From an uncultured Collinsella sp. (GTDB taxonomy: Bacteria; Actinomycetota; Coriobacteriia; Coriobacteriales; Coriobacteriaceae): 7,583 nt of DNA. Positions 1 through 6,380 of this stretch are shown here, piece by piece. The stretch spans positions 1 through 7,583 of the forward strand of contig USHZ01000096.1 of assembly GCA_900554595.1 (NCBI GenBank). Reading direction: 5' to 3'. Below the pieces are notes generated by a model. That model saw nothing but the letters and a program-made list of their open reading frames with translations, was not told the DNA's origin and did not search any database. How positions within the stretch are numbered: position 1 is the first letter of the stretch; every line of letters begins with the position of its first letter. Made by a program: the position numbers and the translations under genes.

Positions 1-261
1 GGACCTGGCTTGCGCACTGCCGTTTGAGCCGGCGGCACCGGTGCCCACATCGACGGGCGAGGCCGAGTAGCCCGCGCGGTCGACGGCGGTGCAGATATCG
101 TCGGGGGAGACCTGCGCGGGGTCGTAGTCCACCAGCATAGAGCCGGCGAGCAGATTGACCGCGACGCTTTGGACGCCGTCGAGCTTGCTCACGGCACGGT
201 CCACGTGCGCCTGACAGGCGGCGCATGTCATGCCACCCACATCGAATTTATCTTGAGCCAT
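1..261 (-). CDS. N-terminal part of a copper-type P1B ATPase (HMA domain), cut by the left edge
   Basis: The minus-strand reading frame starts at ATG 261-259 and stays open for 87 codons to the window edge. It begins MAQDKFDVGGMTCAACQAHV. GMTCAAC (Cys13 and Cys16) is the metal-binding CxxC loop of heavy-metal-associated (HMA) domains, which bind Cu(I) in CopZ chaperones and at the N-termini of CopA-type copper exporters. The HMA fold fills about residues 3-70. The frame then continues into a Gly/Ala/Ser-rich stretch (about residues 71-87) with no stop. Free-standing CopZ proteins usually end near residue 70, so an ATPase with an N-terminal HMA domain is the better reading. The start is supported by AAAGGAG (273-267) five bases upstream. 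A CsoR-like palindrome and promoter lie directly upstream, which points to copper induction. The membrane and ATPase domains lie outside the window, so the family call is inference; the HMA domain itself is clear. Confidence 0.85.
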   Translation of the reverse strand, partial: MAQDKFDVGGMTCAACQAHVDRAVSKLDGVQSVAVNLLAGSMLVDYDPAQVSPDDICTAVDRAGYSASPVDVGTGAAGSNGSAQARS

Positions 262-308
262 GGCTTCTCCTTTCTGTGACGTAGTGTCGGAAATGTTAAC
301 CATCCGAT

Positions 309-339
309 ACTATACACCCATACCCCCTGGGGGTGTACA
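309..339 (-). promoter_or_regulatory. Candidate copper-responsive promoter with CsoR-like operator
   Basis: Read on the minus strand, TGTACA (339-334) and TATAGT (314-309) resemble -35 and -10 boxes for the HMA-domain gene that starts at 261. Between them lies a G/C-tract near-palindrome at 320-336, ATACCCCC-T-GGGGGTGT, with 7 of 8 arm positions complementary. This matches the known style of CsoR operators, in which a run of C faces a run of G within A/T-rich ends; CsoR releases such sites when it binds Cu(I). The spacer between the boxes is 19 bp, longer than the usual 17. Repression by a CsoR-type protein encoded elsewhere is inferred; no csoR gene is visible here. Confidence 0.65.
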
Positions 340-364
340 GTACAGAAATAATATATGACATTTC

Positions 365-427
365 GTTACAGATGAGAATGGATGGTTGGCCGATGGCCCG
401 TCCCAACCAATCATCTCAATCTGTAAC
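365..427. repeat. Inverted repeat (outer hairpin of an alternating repeat cluster)
   Basis: The left arm begins GTTACAGATGAGA (365-377) and the right arm ends TCTCAATCTGTAAC (414-427), complementary apart from one bulged A. The stem continues inward: GGTTGG at 384-389 pairs with CCAACC at 403-408. This leaves a 13-base loop at 390-402. The element lies upstream of the copper promoter and beyond the terminator of the surface-protein gene, so it is probably not in an mRNA. It may act at the DNA level or be a mobile intergenic repeat. No coding function is visible. Confidence 0.7.
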
Positions 428-470
428 ATCTGGACCGTTTTGCCTGCTAGATGTTACAGATCGAGACAAT
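414..470. repeat. Dispersed palindromic repeat, copy A
   Basis: ATCTGTAACATCT (419-431) and AGATGTTACAGAT (449-461) are perfectly complementary over 13 bp. The stem extends to 414-431/449-466 with one mismatch. The middle reads GGACCGTTTTGCCTGCT. A second copy is at 4103-4163, and the two share CTGTAACATCT, GACC, TGCC, GCTAG and TGTTACAGATCGAGACAAT in the same order. The left arm of this copy also serves as the right arm of the 365-427 hairpin, so the two hairpins compete. It resembles REP/BIME-type intergenic repeats; the family is not one I can name. Confidence 0.75.
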
Positions 471-500
471 CTCGGAGCAGATGCCCCGGCCATACAACGT

Positions 501-537
501 AAAACGCCGGGGCGCCCGTGTGGTAGACGTCCCGGCG
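501..537 (-). terminator. Rho-independent terminator of the LPTTG surface-protein gene
   Basis: On the minus strand CGCCGGGACG (537-528) pairs with CGCCCCGGCG (514-505) with one G-T wobble, around a 13-base loop, and is followed directly by TTTT (504-501). It lies 60 bases past the stop codon of the surface-protein gene and is correctly oriented for it. The T-run is short, so it may be only partly efficient. Confidence 0.65.
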
Positions 538-563
538 CATGTCAGGCGGGGTTTGCGAAGCGG

Positions 564-590
564 CGGGAGGGAGGAGAAGCCGCCCTCCCG
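564..590 (-). other. GC-rich hairpin just after the surface-protein stop codon
   Basis: CGGGAGGG (564-571) and CCCTCCCG (583-590) form a perfect 8-bp stem with an 11-base loop. It begins 6 bases after the stop codon. No T-run follows on either strand, so it is not a convincing terminator. It could protect the 3' end of the mRNA or assist the terminator at 501-537. Confidence 0.45.
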
Positions 591-596
591 AAATCC

Positions 597-3500
597 TTAC
601 TCCTGACGACGTTTCTTGTCGGTTAGGAAGACGCCGGCGGCTACAAGCACGACGCCTCCGATGACAAACGTCTCACCGGCGAGCGCGGCACTGTCGCCTG
701 TGGTGGGAAGTGCCGAGTTGGCGGCCGTCTTGGCGTTGCTGGCAGACGGCTTTCCAGCAACCGGCTTAGCGGCAGCCTGCGTGATCTTGGCCTGCTCGGC
801 CTTCGCCGCCTCTTGCTCCTGGCGGGCGATCTCGTCCTTCAGGGCTTGCTCGGCGGCTACGCGTTTTGCCTTCGCCTCGTTGTAGCCGTTGAGAGCTGCG
901 GCGTAGGCGGGCGTTGCAGCATCAAGGTCTGCCTGAGCGGCATCAAGTGCGGCCTTTGCGTTATGTTCCGCCTGCTTGGCGGCGACGCACTTGGCAAAGA
1001 GGGCATTGAGCGTATCGTTCGCGTTTGCGTCAGAGCCAGCAGCAATGCCGTTTTCGACGTTGATGGACTTGAGCTTTCCGAGGGTAGCGACAGCGGCATC
1101 TGATGCGGCCTGAGAATTCTCGACCGCTTGCTCGGCGTTCGCGATAGCATCATTTGCCGCACTAAGGGCGACTCCGGCCTCGGTAACTGCTGCGTCGGCG
1201 TCCTGCTTGGCCGCCTCGGCGGTGGCAAGATTATCGGCCGCATTGCTCAGGGCGTCGGCATGGGCCTTCTTTGAAGCAAAGTCGTTTTTCGCCGTGGTCA
1301 GATCGCTCGCGGCGTGCTCCGCGTTCGCCGCCTTGTCCTCGGCGTTGTCCATCGCGGTGCCGAGGGCCTGCTTCTTGGTAACCTCGTCGAGCTTCGCCTT
1401 TGCGAGAGCACTCTGGGCAGACGTCTGGGCTGCCGTGGCTTCATCAAGCGCCTGATGGGCCTTGTCAGCCTTCTCCTGAGCCGCAGCAACATCGGCAGAA
1501 TACTTTGCGAGCTCATCGCTGGCGGCGGCGTAGGCGGCCTGCTTGTCTGCAGCGGCATTCTTTGCGTTTTCGAGATCTGTCGCGCGTACCGCAACAGTCT
1601 GCTGCGCTTGGTCGCATGATGCCTGTGCGGCGTTAACGTCATCCTGCTTTCGAGTGGCTGCGGCCTTCGCGGCAGCTGCCTGCACGTTGGCGGTCTCTGC
1701 GACCTTTTGCGCAGTGTCGCGTTCCGACTGGGCTGTGGCTACGGCAGTTGCAGCGGCGGCGACGCTATCGCTCTGCTTGTTTGCTGCCTGCTGCTTATGC
1801 TCGACCGCGGACGCGGCTTCGCTTGCGGTTTCGTCGGCCTTCTGTTTGTTTTGGGATGCTAGCTGGAGTGCAGCTTGCTTGCTGGCAAGATCTTTCTTGG
1901 CGGTCTCGAGTTTGCTTCCCGCGTTTTTGAGTCCGTTGACGTAGCCGTTAAGCGTCTGCTCGAACTCGTCGACGGACATGGCAGAGCTTGTCCAATCGTG
2001 GTCGGGCTTCCATGGCGAGGCCGTCTGGGCGGTAAAGGATGCGGTGTCTCCGTATTCGTTGTTGCGAGCGGTGTTGAGTCCAGTACCCATGACTGTGTAG
2101 TTGGGATTAATACAATTGATGTAATGGCCCACCATTGCGTTCTTGCCGCAGTTTTTAGTGACGTAACTGTCGATCTTGTCGGCATGTGAGTGATAGAAGG
2201 CGTAGGCAGCCTTTCCCGTGAGATTGTGGACGTCAAACTTGGCCGCCACCGCCTCGTCAAAGTACGCCTTTTCCTCCGTAATCCATCCCTGGCATGGATC
2301 GCTGTAGCCCCACGAGAGATTCTCTGCCACCTTAAACTGGTTTGCGTGCTCGATGTTCGAGCTCGACCAGTTCGCATCGGCAATTGCCGCTGCGACAAGG
2401 TTGTACGTTACGTTGAGCGGATTCAAGCCAACGGAAACGCGGTAGCTGTTAATCGACTTCATAACGGTGACGGCCGAGATCATATTGTCGAGCGAGGTCG
2501 CATCGTCGCTATCGCCAACATGGGTGGCGTCCTTATACAGGCAGTTCTCGATAATCGTGACTGCCTCATTGGCGCCGACGGACTTAAAGAACCCAATAGC
2601 ACCTTGCTTGAGCGTGGACTCGGCAGAGCCTGCTGCCTGCTGGGCGGCGTCGACGGCAACTTGAGCAGACTGAACCGCGGCTTGAGCTAACTGCAGTTCG
2701 TTCTGAGCTTGCGCGACCGCCTCGTCTGCGGCCGTCTTTGCTGCCTTTGCGTCCTCGATGGCCTTATTCGCCTCATCGAGCTTGGCAAGCTCGGCGCTAT
2801 GGGCTGCCTTCGCGTCCTCGAGGGCCTCGTCCTTTGCGGAGACTGCGGCATTCGCAGTATCGAGCTCGGACTTCTTTTGCTTGGCATTCTGCTTTGCGGC
2901 ATCAAGCTCCGATTGTGCTGCGGCAAGATTTTTTTGCTTCTGAGTCTGATCCTGCCGGGCGTTTTCTAGAGCCTTCTCAGCGTTTGTCTGGGCGCTCTTT
3001 GAGGCGTCAAGATCAGCCTTGGCAGCATCGACCTTTGCCTGGGCGGCGTCATACTCCGGGCCCTCGGCGCCTGCCTTTGCGGCCGCCAAATCGGCTTGTG
3101 CGCTGTCATACGCTGTCTGTGCTGCGACTACCTTACCATCCGCGGCGGTCTTTTCCTGCTGAGCGGAAGCCAGCGTACCTGCCGCTTCGTCGTAAGCGCT
3201 CTGCGCGGCGCTCTGAGCCTGCTGAGCGTCGGCGAGCGCGGAATCGGCAGTGGCCTTCGCAGCCTTTGCTTGGTCCAGAGCGGCCTGCGCATCTGCGGCA
3301 GCCTGCTCGGCGACCTTGATTTCCTCCGGCGTTGCGTTGACGGCTGCCTTCTGGGCTGCCTCGAGCTTTGCCTGCGCATCAGCTGCCGCCTGCTTCGCGG
3401 CATCAAGGGCCTTCGACTTGTCCTCGGCGTCGGTCTTGGCTGCATCGAGCTTTCCTTGGGCATCCTTCAGCGTGGCACTGGCGCTGTCGGCCGCCTTGAC

Positions 3501-3962
3501 GCTTTCATCGAGCTGGCGAGCATATTCGGCACGCGCGGCGGTCTCTGCCTGCGAATTATCGGAGACGGAGGCGTCATAGGTACTTTGTGCGTTGTCGCGG
3601 GCCGCCTGCTTTTCGGTATAGGGGGCAGCCACCGTGTCGTAGTCGGATTTGGCGTCTGCCTCGGCAGCCTTTGCGGTGTCGATCGCAGCCTGCAAGTCGG
3701 CAATCTTCTGGGCGTTTGCCTTTACTGCGGAGCCTGCCGCCTCGCCGGCGTGGACAGCAAGCGGGGACATGATCGCGTCCTGTGCCGTGGTATCACTCGC
3801 ATCGTTGGCAAATGCCGAGAACGGCGCGAGCAGCGACGAGCCAGTCATAGCGATGGTGGTTGCCGCGGTGACGGCGAGTCGTGTTGCCTTGTGGCCCGAG
3901 AATGTGGGGCGAGGCTCGGCGACGCCTGAGACTTCCAAGTGTTTAGGTGCGTACTTTGCCAT
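597..3962 (-). CDS. LPXTG-anchored surface protein with CAP (SCP-like) domain between two long coiled coils
   Basis: A 1121-residue cell-wall protein. Residues 1-52 form a signal peptide with a long n-region (about 28 residues), a hydrophobic core LAVTAATTIAMTG and a likely cut after AFA52. Residues about 55-455 are Ala/Lys/Asp/Gln-rich heptad sequence typical of a coiled-coil stalk. Residues about 485-630 are a CAP domain: His539 followed by the AENL motif (Glu547, Asn548), then GHY with His613, the usual CAP signatures and probable metal/active-site residues. Residues about 655-1045 are a second coiled coil, followed by a Lys/Ala/Pro spacer. Sorting signal LPTTG is at 1085-1089, then a hydrophobic segment and the tail KKRRQE, so a sortase should link it to peptidoglycan. 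I chose ATG 3962-3960 because GGGAG (3972-3968) sits five bases upstream; the TTG at 3974 overlaps that site. Adhesion or host interaction is plausible but inferred; the CAP domain's activity is unknown. The gene is flanked by copies of a palindromic repeat. Confidence 0.93.
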   Translation of the reverse strand: MAKYAPKHLEVSGVAEPRPTFSGHKATRLAVTAATTIAMTGSSLLAPFSAFANDASDTTAQDAIMSPLAVHAGEAAGSAVKANAQKIADLQAAIDTAKAAEADAKSDYDTVAAPYTEKQAARDNAQSTYDASVSDNSQAETAARAEYARQLDESVKAADSASATLKDAQGKLDAAKTDAEDKSKALDAAKQAAADAQAKLEAAQKAAVNATPEEIKVAEQAAADAQAALDQAKAAKATADSALADAQQAQSAAQSAYDEAAGTLASAQQEKTAADGKVVAAQTAYDSAQADLAAAKAGAEGPEYDAAQAKVDAAKADLDASKSAQTNAEKALENARQDQTQKQKNLAAAQSELDAAKQNAKQKKSELDTANAAVSAKDEALEDAKAAHSAELAKLDEANKAIEDAKAAKTAADEAVAQAQNELQLAQAAVQSAQVAVDAAQQAAGSAESTLKQGAIGFFKSVGANEAVTIIENCLYKDATHVGDSDDATSLDNMISAVTVMKSINSYRVSVGLNPLNVTYNLVAAAIADANWSSSNIEHANQFKVAENLSWGYSDPCQGWITEEKAYFDEAVAAKFDVHNLTGKAAYAFYHSHADKIDSYVTKNCGKNAMVGHYINCINPNYTVMGTGLNTARNNEYGDTASFTAQTASPWKPDHDWTSSAMSVDEFEQTLNGYVNGLKNAGSKLETAKKDLASKQAALQLASQNKQKADETASEAASAVEHKQQAANKQSDSVAAAATAVATAQSERDTAQKVAETANVQAAAAKAAATRKQDDVNAAQASCDQAQQTVAVRATDLENAKNAAADKQAAYAAASDELAKYSADVAAAQEKADKAHQALDEATAAQTSAQSALAKAKLDEVTKKQALGTAMDNAEDKAANAEHAASDLTTAKNDFASKKAHADALSNAADNLATAEAAKQDADAAVTEAGVALSAANDAIANAEQAVENSQAASDAAVATLGKLKSINVENGIAAGSDANANDTLNALFAKCVAAKQAEHNAKAALDAAQADLDAATPAYAAALNGYNEAKAKRVAAEQALKDEIARQEQEAAKAEQAKITQAAAKPVAGKPSASNAKTAANSALPTTGDSAALAGETFVIGGVVLVAAGVFLTDKKRRQE

Positions 3963-3967
3963 TTCTT

Positions 3968-3972
3968 CTCCC
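3968..3972 (-). promoter_or_regulatory. Ribosome binding site of the surface-protein gene
   Basis: GGGAG on the minus strand, five bases before ATG 3962-3960. It sets the start at this ATG and rules out the TTG four codons upstream, whose codon overlaps it. Confidence 0.75.
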
Positions 3973-4028
3973 AATCGTTGAAGGGGTACCTATGACAATT
4001 TGTACGTTACAACCGCCGAAAGGGTTCC

Positions 4029-4040
4029 TGTTGCGCAACA
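4029..4040. promoter_or_regulatory. Perfect 12-bp palindrome upstream of the surface-protein gene
   Basis: TGTTGCGCAACA is fully self-complementary and lies 67-78 bases upstream of the surface-protein start. A second, gapped inverted repeat (TTGTA-CGT-TACAA) is at 4000-4012, between it and the gene. Both could be operator half-site pairs for a dimeric regulator. I could not find a convincing -35/-10 pair in 3963-4202, so the promoter position and the regulator are unknown. Confidence 0.4.
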
Positions 4041-4102
4041 TTGGCAAGGAAATGTCGACACACTTGAGTCACATTTATGAGGCGAAGTTTTCGGCAAGCT
4101 AA

Positions 4103-4163
4103 TGTCTCGTTCTGTAACATCTAGACCTGTATCTGCCGAGCTAGTGTTACAGATCGAGACAAT
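4103..4163. repeat. Dispersed palindromic repeat, copy B
   Basis: TGTCTCGTTCTGTAACATCTAG (4103-4124, given here as one arm) pairs with the arm at 4141-4161 apart from one mismatch and one bulged base; the loop is about 16 bases. The sequence matches copy A (414-470) in both arms and in the conserved inner GACC and TGCC blocks. It lies in the gap after the kinase stop codon and before the surface-protein gene. No T-run follows the stem, so it is not a standard terminator. Copies A and B bracket the surface-protein gene in the same orientation. Confidence 0.75.
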
Positions 4164-4202
4164 TGCCGGGGAAGGGTCCCGTTACGGCAAGACGCCCGCC
4201 GC

Positions 4203-6287
4203 CTAGATACAGAATCCCGGGATCACACAGGTTAGCTTGTTTGGCTTTTCCGCAGGCGTTGCGTACGTAAAGACGTCGCCGTCGTGTCCCACGCGATTCA
4301 TATAGAGTGTGCCTTCGCTCTCCGATGTGTCGGGACTCGCCGTTCGTTCCCACCAACAGGTGTCCTTGCCCTTCCACTGGCGAACCAACGTCTCGTTCGT
4401 GGAATACGGACTCACCTTGAGCTCGCGGAAGAGTTGGTACTCCTTGCCCTCGCCGTTATAGATGTCGGCCAGGTAGTGAAAGTCCTTGGCAAACGAATCG
4501 GGCGGTTGCGTACCGCACAGCTCGACCATGGCGGGCAGCCAAAGGGTTGCGGGCAACTCGCTCAGACACGAAGCGCTTCTGGCGGCGCCAACGTTATTTG
4601 AGATCTTTTTGACGGATTTGATGAGTGCGCGCAACTCGTTGGGCAGCAGCTTAAGGCCGTCGCCGTTGAGCCATTCCCGCAGCTCGCAATCTGCCCAGCC
4701 GGCGCTCGGCGGTTCAGCCGCAGCGTTGCGCTCGGCAATACCCGCGTCGAACATAAACGTCAGCCCGGCCTTGCCCGTCCCGTCCAGAAGCTCATCGTGG
4801 CGGATGCCCACAAGCTGCGCGCCAACCTGCAGTCCGTTGGTGAGCGTGACACGCTTGGTACACGGATAGGGGATATGCCCATCGGCATCGAGCAGGTGAT
4901 AGCGCTTGGCAATCTCGCGTGCCTCGCTACGGGTCTCGGCGGCCTTAATCTTGAGCGAAATCTCCTGCAGCTGATCCCAAGTGTAGTCGTCAAGCGAACC
5001 GCGGATGCCGTCCAGGTAGTCGGGGATGCCAAAGCCATGGGTCGCCGCCCCAATGACACTGAGCCCCGCAACGGCTGCAACGACGCCACCGATAATAAAG
5101 CGGCGGCGGGTCATGGCATCGTGCCGGGCCTGCTCCAGGATCTCTCGCGCGCGCTCGCCGGCGACGTCGACCTTAAGGTGCGTGCCAGAATCGATATCAA
5201 TTGCGGCCTCGTCTCCTGCGCCCTCGCGGTCCTCAGATTCTGCAACGGGGAGGTATGCCGAGAGCGCCTCGAGCATCTGCTGCTCGGTGGGGCGATCGCC
5301 CTGTTCAACCGAGATGCCTTTCATGATGATCTGGACAAGCGCCTTGTCGCTCTCGCAGCGCGGCTCGAGCGGTGCCGGTTTGGTCTTGGTCTTTATGAGG
5401 TAGAACGAGCCGGTTGCCGCGGCACCCGTCGACTCGACATCGAACGGCTTGCGACCGCTGTAGAGCTGGTACAGAATGCTCGAAAGCGCATAGACGTCGA
5501 TCACGGGCGAGCGGCGAAGGGCCGCGATGCCTTCGATATCCTGCGTGAGCATTTCGGGCGCGGCATATGCGGGTGTGGCAAAACGCCAAATGTCGGCACG
5601 TCGGGTGATTGTGTCGTCGCCGAGTGCCATGGTCGCGGAGCCCATGTCGATGAGGCAGGGGTCAAAGGAGCAATCGGCAATCTGCTGCTTGAGCGTTCGG
5701 CTGGTGGTGCGGAACATGATATTGGCAGGCGACAGGTCGCGATGGATGACCGGATTCACGAGGCCTTGGGTCATCAAGAGCGCGCGAAGCACGGCGTTTC
5801 CGACGGCGGCGACCATCTGGGTGGTCAGCCCGCCCGAGGCGTCGTGCGGAAGCAAGGGCAGCGCCTGCTTGAGCGAGGTGCCCTCGACCCACTCCATGAG
5901 GATGAGTGGGTCATCCTCGCACGATCCGTAGCCATAGACGCGCGGAAATCCGCGCAGGTGCGAGACGGTACACAGATGACGATACTCCTCGAACAGCGCG
6001 GCGGTGTTGGCCAGGTGAGCGGCCGATTGCTCGGCGGAGCGGTCGGGGGCTTGGCCGGAAAGGATGGCGTTGTCCTTGAGTAGCTTGACGGCAAAGACCT
6101 CGCCGCTCGTGTTGGTCGCGCGCAGCACGTGCCCGATGTTGCCGTTGTTGCGGTGGGCCGTCTGGAGAATAAGCGTCATAAACCGACGCTTGGCGTCGTC
6201 CTCGGCGCTGGGGTCGACCGCCACGGCGGTGTCGAACGTGTCAAGACGGATGAGTTTGTCGCCATAGGCGCTATCGGTAGTATCCAT
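4203..6287 (-). CDS. Transmembrane Ser/Thr protein kinase with C-terminal DUF6273-like domain
   Basis: A 694-residue Hanks-type (eukaryotic-like) kinase. Kinase signatures in order: a reduced glycine loop NNGNIGHV (47-54), FAVKLL with ATP-binding Lys68, likely helix-C Glu101, HRDLSPAN with catalytic Asp184 and Asn189, DMG (Asp214) in place of DFG, APE ending at Glu245, then DVYALSSILYQL. All core catalytic residues are present, so it is probably active. A linker to about residue 390 leads to TRRRF and one membrane helix (about 397-420). About 270 residues follow, predicted to lie outside the membrane. From about residue 480 they resemble DUF6273: GLTFMFDAG, CELREWLN, LWLPAMVELCG, CWWERTASP and the ending VIPGFCI. 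That domain may sense a ligand; its function is unknown. ATG 6287-6285 was chosen because AAAGGA (6298-6293) lies five bases upstream; the longer frame to 6374 would run through the large hairpin. The neighbouring FHA protein is a plausible substrate or partner. Confidence 0.92.
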   Translation of the reverse strand: MDTTDSAYGDKLIRLDTFDTAVAVDPSAEDDAKRRFMTLILQTAHRNNGNIGHVLRATNTSGEVFAVKLLKDNAILSGQAPDRSAEQSAAHLANTAALFEEYRHLCTVSHLRGFPRVYGYGSCEDDPLILMEWVEGTSLKQALPLLPHDASGGLTTQMVAAVGNAVLRALLMTQGLVNPVIHRDLSPANIMFRTTSRTLKQQIADCSFDPCLIDMGSATMALGDDTITRRADIWRFATPAYAAPEMLTQDIEGIAALRRSPVIDVYALSSILYQLYSGRKPFDVESTGAAATGSFYLIKTKTKPAPLEPRCESDKALVQIIMKGISVEQGDRPTEQQMLEALSAYLPVAESEDREGAGDEAAIDIDSGTHLKVDVAGERAREILEQARHDAMTRRRFIIGGVVAAVAGLSVIGAATHGFGIPDYLDGIRGSLDDYTWDQLQEISLKIKAAETRSEAREIAKRYHLLDADGHIPYPCTKRVTLTNGLQVGAQLVGIRHDELLDGTGKAGLTFMFDAGIAERNAAAEPPSAGWADCELREWLNGDGLKLLPNELRALIKSVKKISNNVGAARSASCLSELPATLWLPAMVELCGTQPPDSFAKDFHYLADIYNGEGKEYQLFRELKVSPYSTNETLVRQWKGKDTCWWERTASPDTSESEGTLYMNRVGHDGDVFTYATPAEKPNKLTCVIPGFCI

Positions 6288-6292
6288 GGCGT

Positions 6293-6298
6293 TCCTTT
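6293..6298 (-). promoter_or_regulatory. Ribosome binding site of the kinase gene
   Basis: AAAGGA on the minus strand, five bases before ATG 6287-6285. It fixes the kinase start and excludes the 29-codon upstream extension. Confidence 0.75.
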
Positions 6299-6319
6299 GT
6301 CTAGCATGGGTTGCTGCGC

Positions 6320-6380
6320 GTATACGTGGGCAGTGTGGATATCGGTAAAGTACCATGATAGCCACACTGCCCACGTATAC
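6320..6380. repeat. Perfect 19-bp inverted repeat in the kinase leader
   Basis: GTATACGTGGGCAGTGTGG (6320-6338) is perfectly complementary to CCACACTGCCCACGTATAC (6362-6380). The 23-base centre folds further: TATC (6340-6343) pairs with GATA (6357-6360), and GGTA (6344-6347) with TACC (6351-6354), leaving a 3-base loop. The base of the stem extends by GCG/CGC with one bulge. The whole stem approaches 30 bp. It ends about 30 bases upstream of the kinase start. There is no T-run on the minus strand, so it is not a simple terminator. It could be an mRNA leader structure, a regulator site, or a small MITE-like insertion. Confidence 0.85.

Noticed and set aside
365..470. CRISPR array
   Set aside because: The motif copies alternate in orientation and are not separated by regular unique spacers; no cas gene is present.
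333..626. 97-codon plus-strand frame across the intergenic repeats
   Set aside because: It runs through the copper operator, the palindromic repeats and the terminator and into the surface-protein gene; no ribosome site and no recognisable protein.
3096..3929. Open frame of 277 codons on the plus strand opposite the surface-protein gene
   Set aside because: Its Leu/Arg/Cys/Gly-rich sequence mirrors the repetitive alanine-rich codons on the other strand; no motif or start signal.
600..3960. DNA tandem repeat array inside the surface-protein gene
   Set aside because: The repetition is at the level of amino-acid composition and heptads; I saw no long exact tandem DNA unit by eye.
4103..4163. 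Repeat copy B as terminator of the kinase gene
   Set aside because: The stem is strong but no T-run follows on the minus strand, and the same element occurs elsewhere as a repeat; termination by it cannot be claimed.
4797..6083. Open frame of 428 codons on the plus strand opposite the kinase gene
   Set aside because: It is antisense to a gene whose kinase motifs are clear, has no good ribosome site and resembles no family; it is a product of GC-rich codon use.
4203..6374. 29-residue N-terminal extension of the kinase
   Set aside because: It would be encoded inside the large hairpin, while AAAGGA is properly placed for the ATG at 6287.
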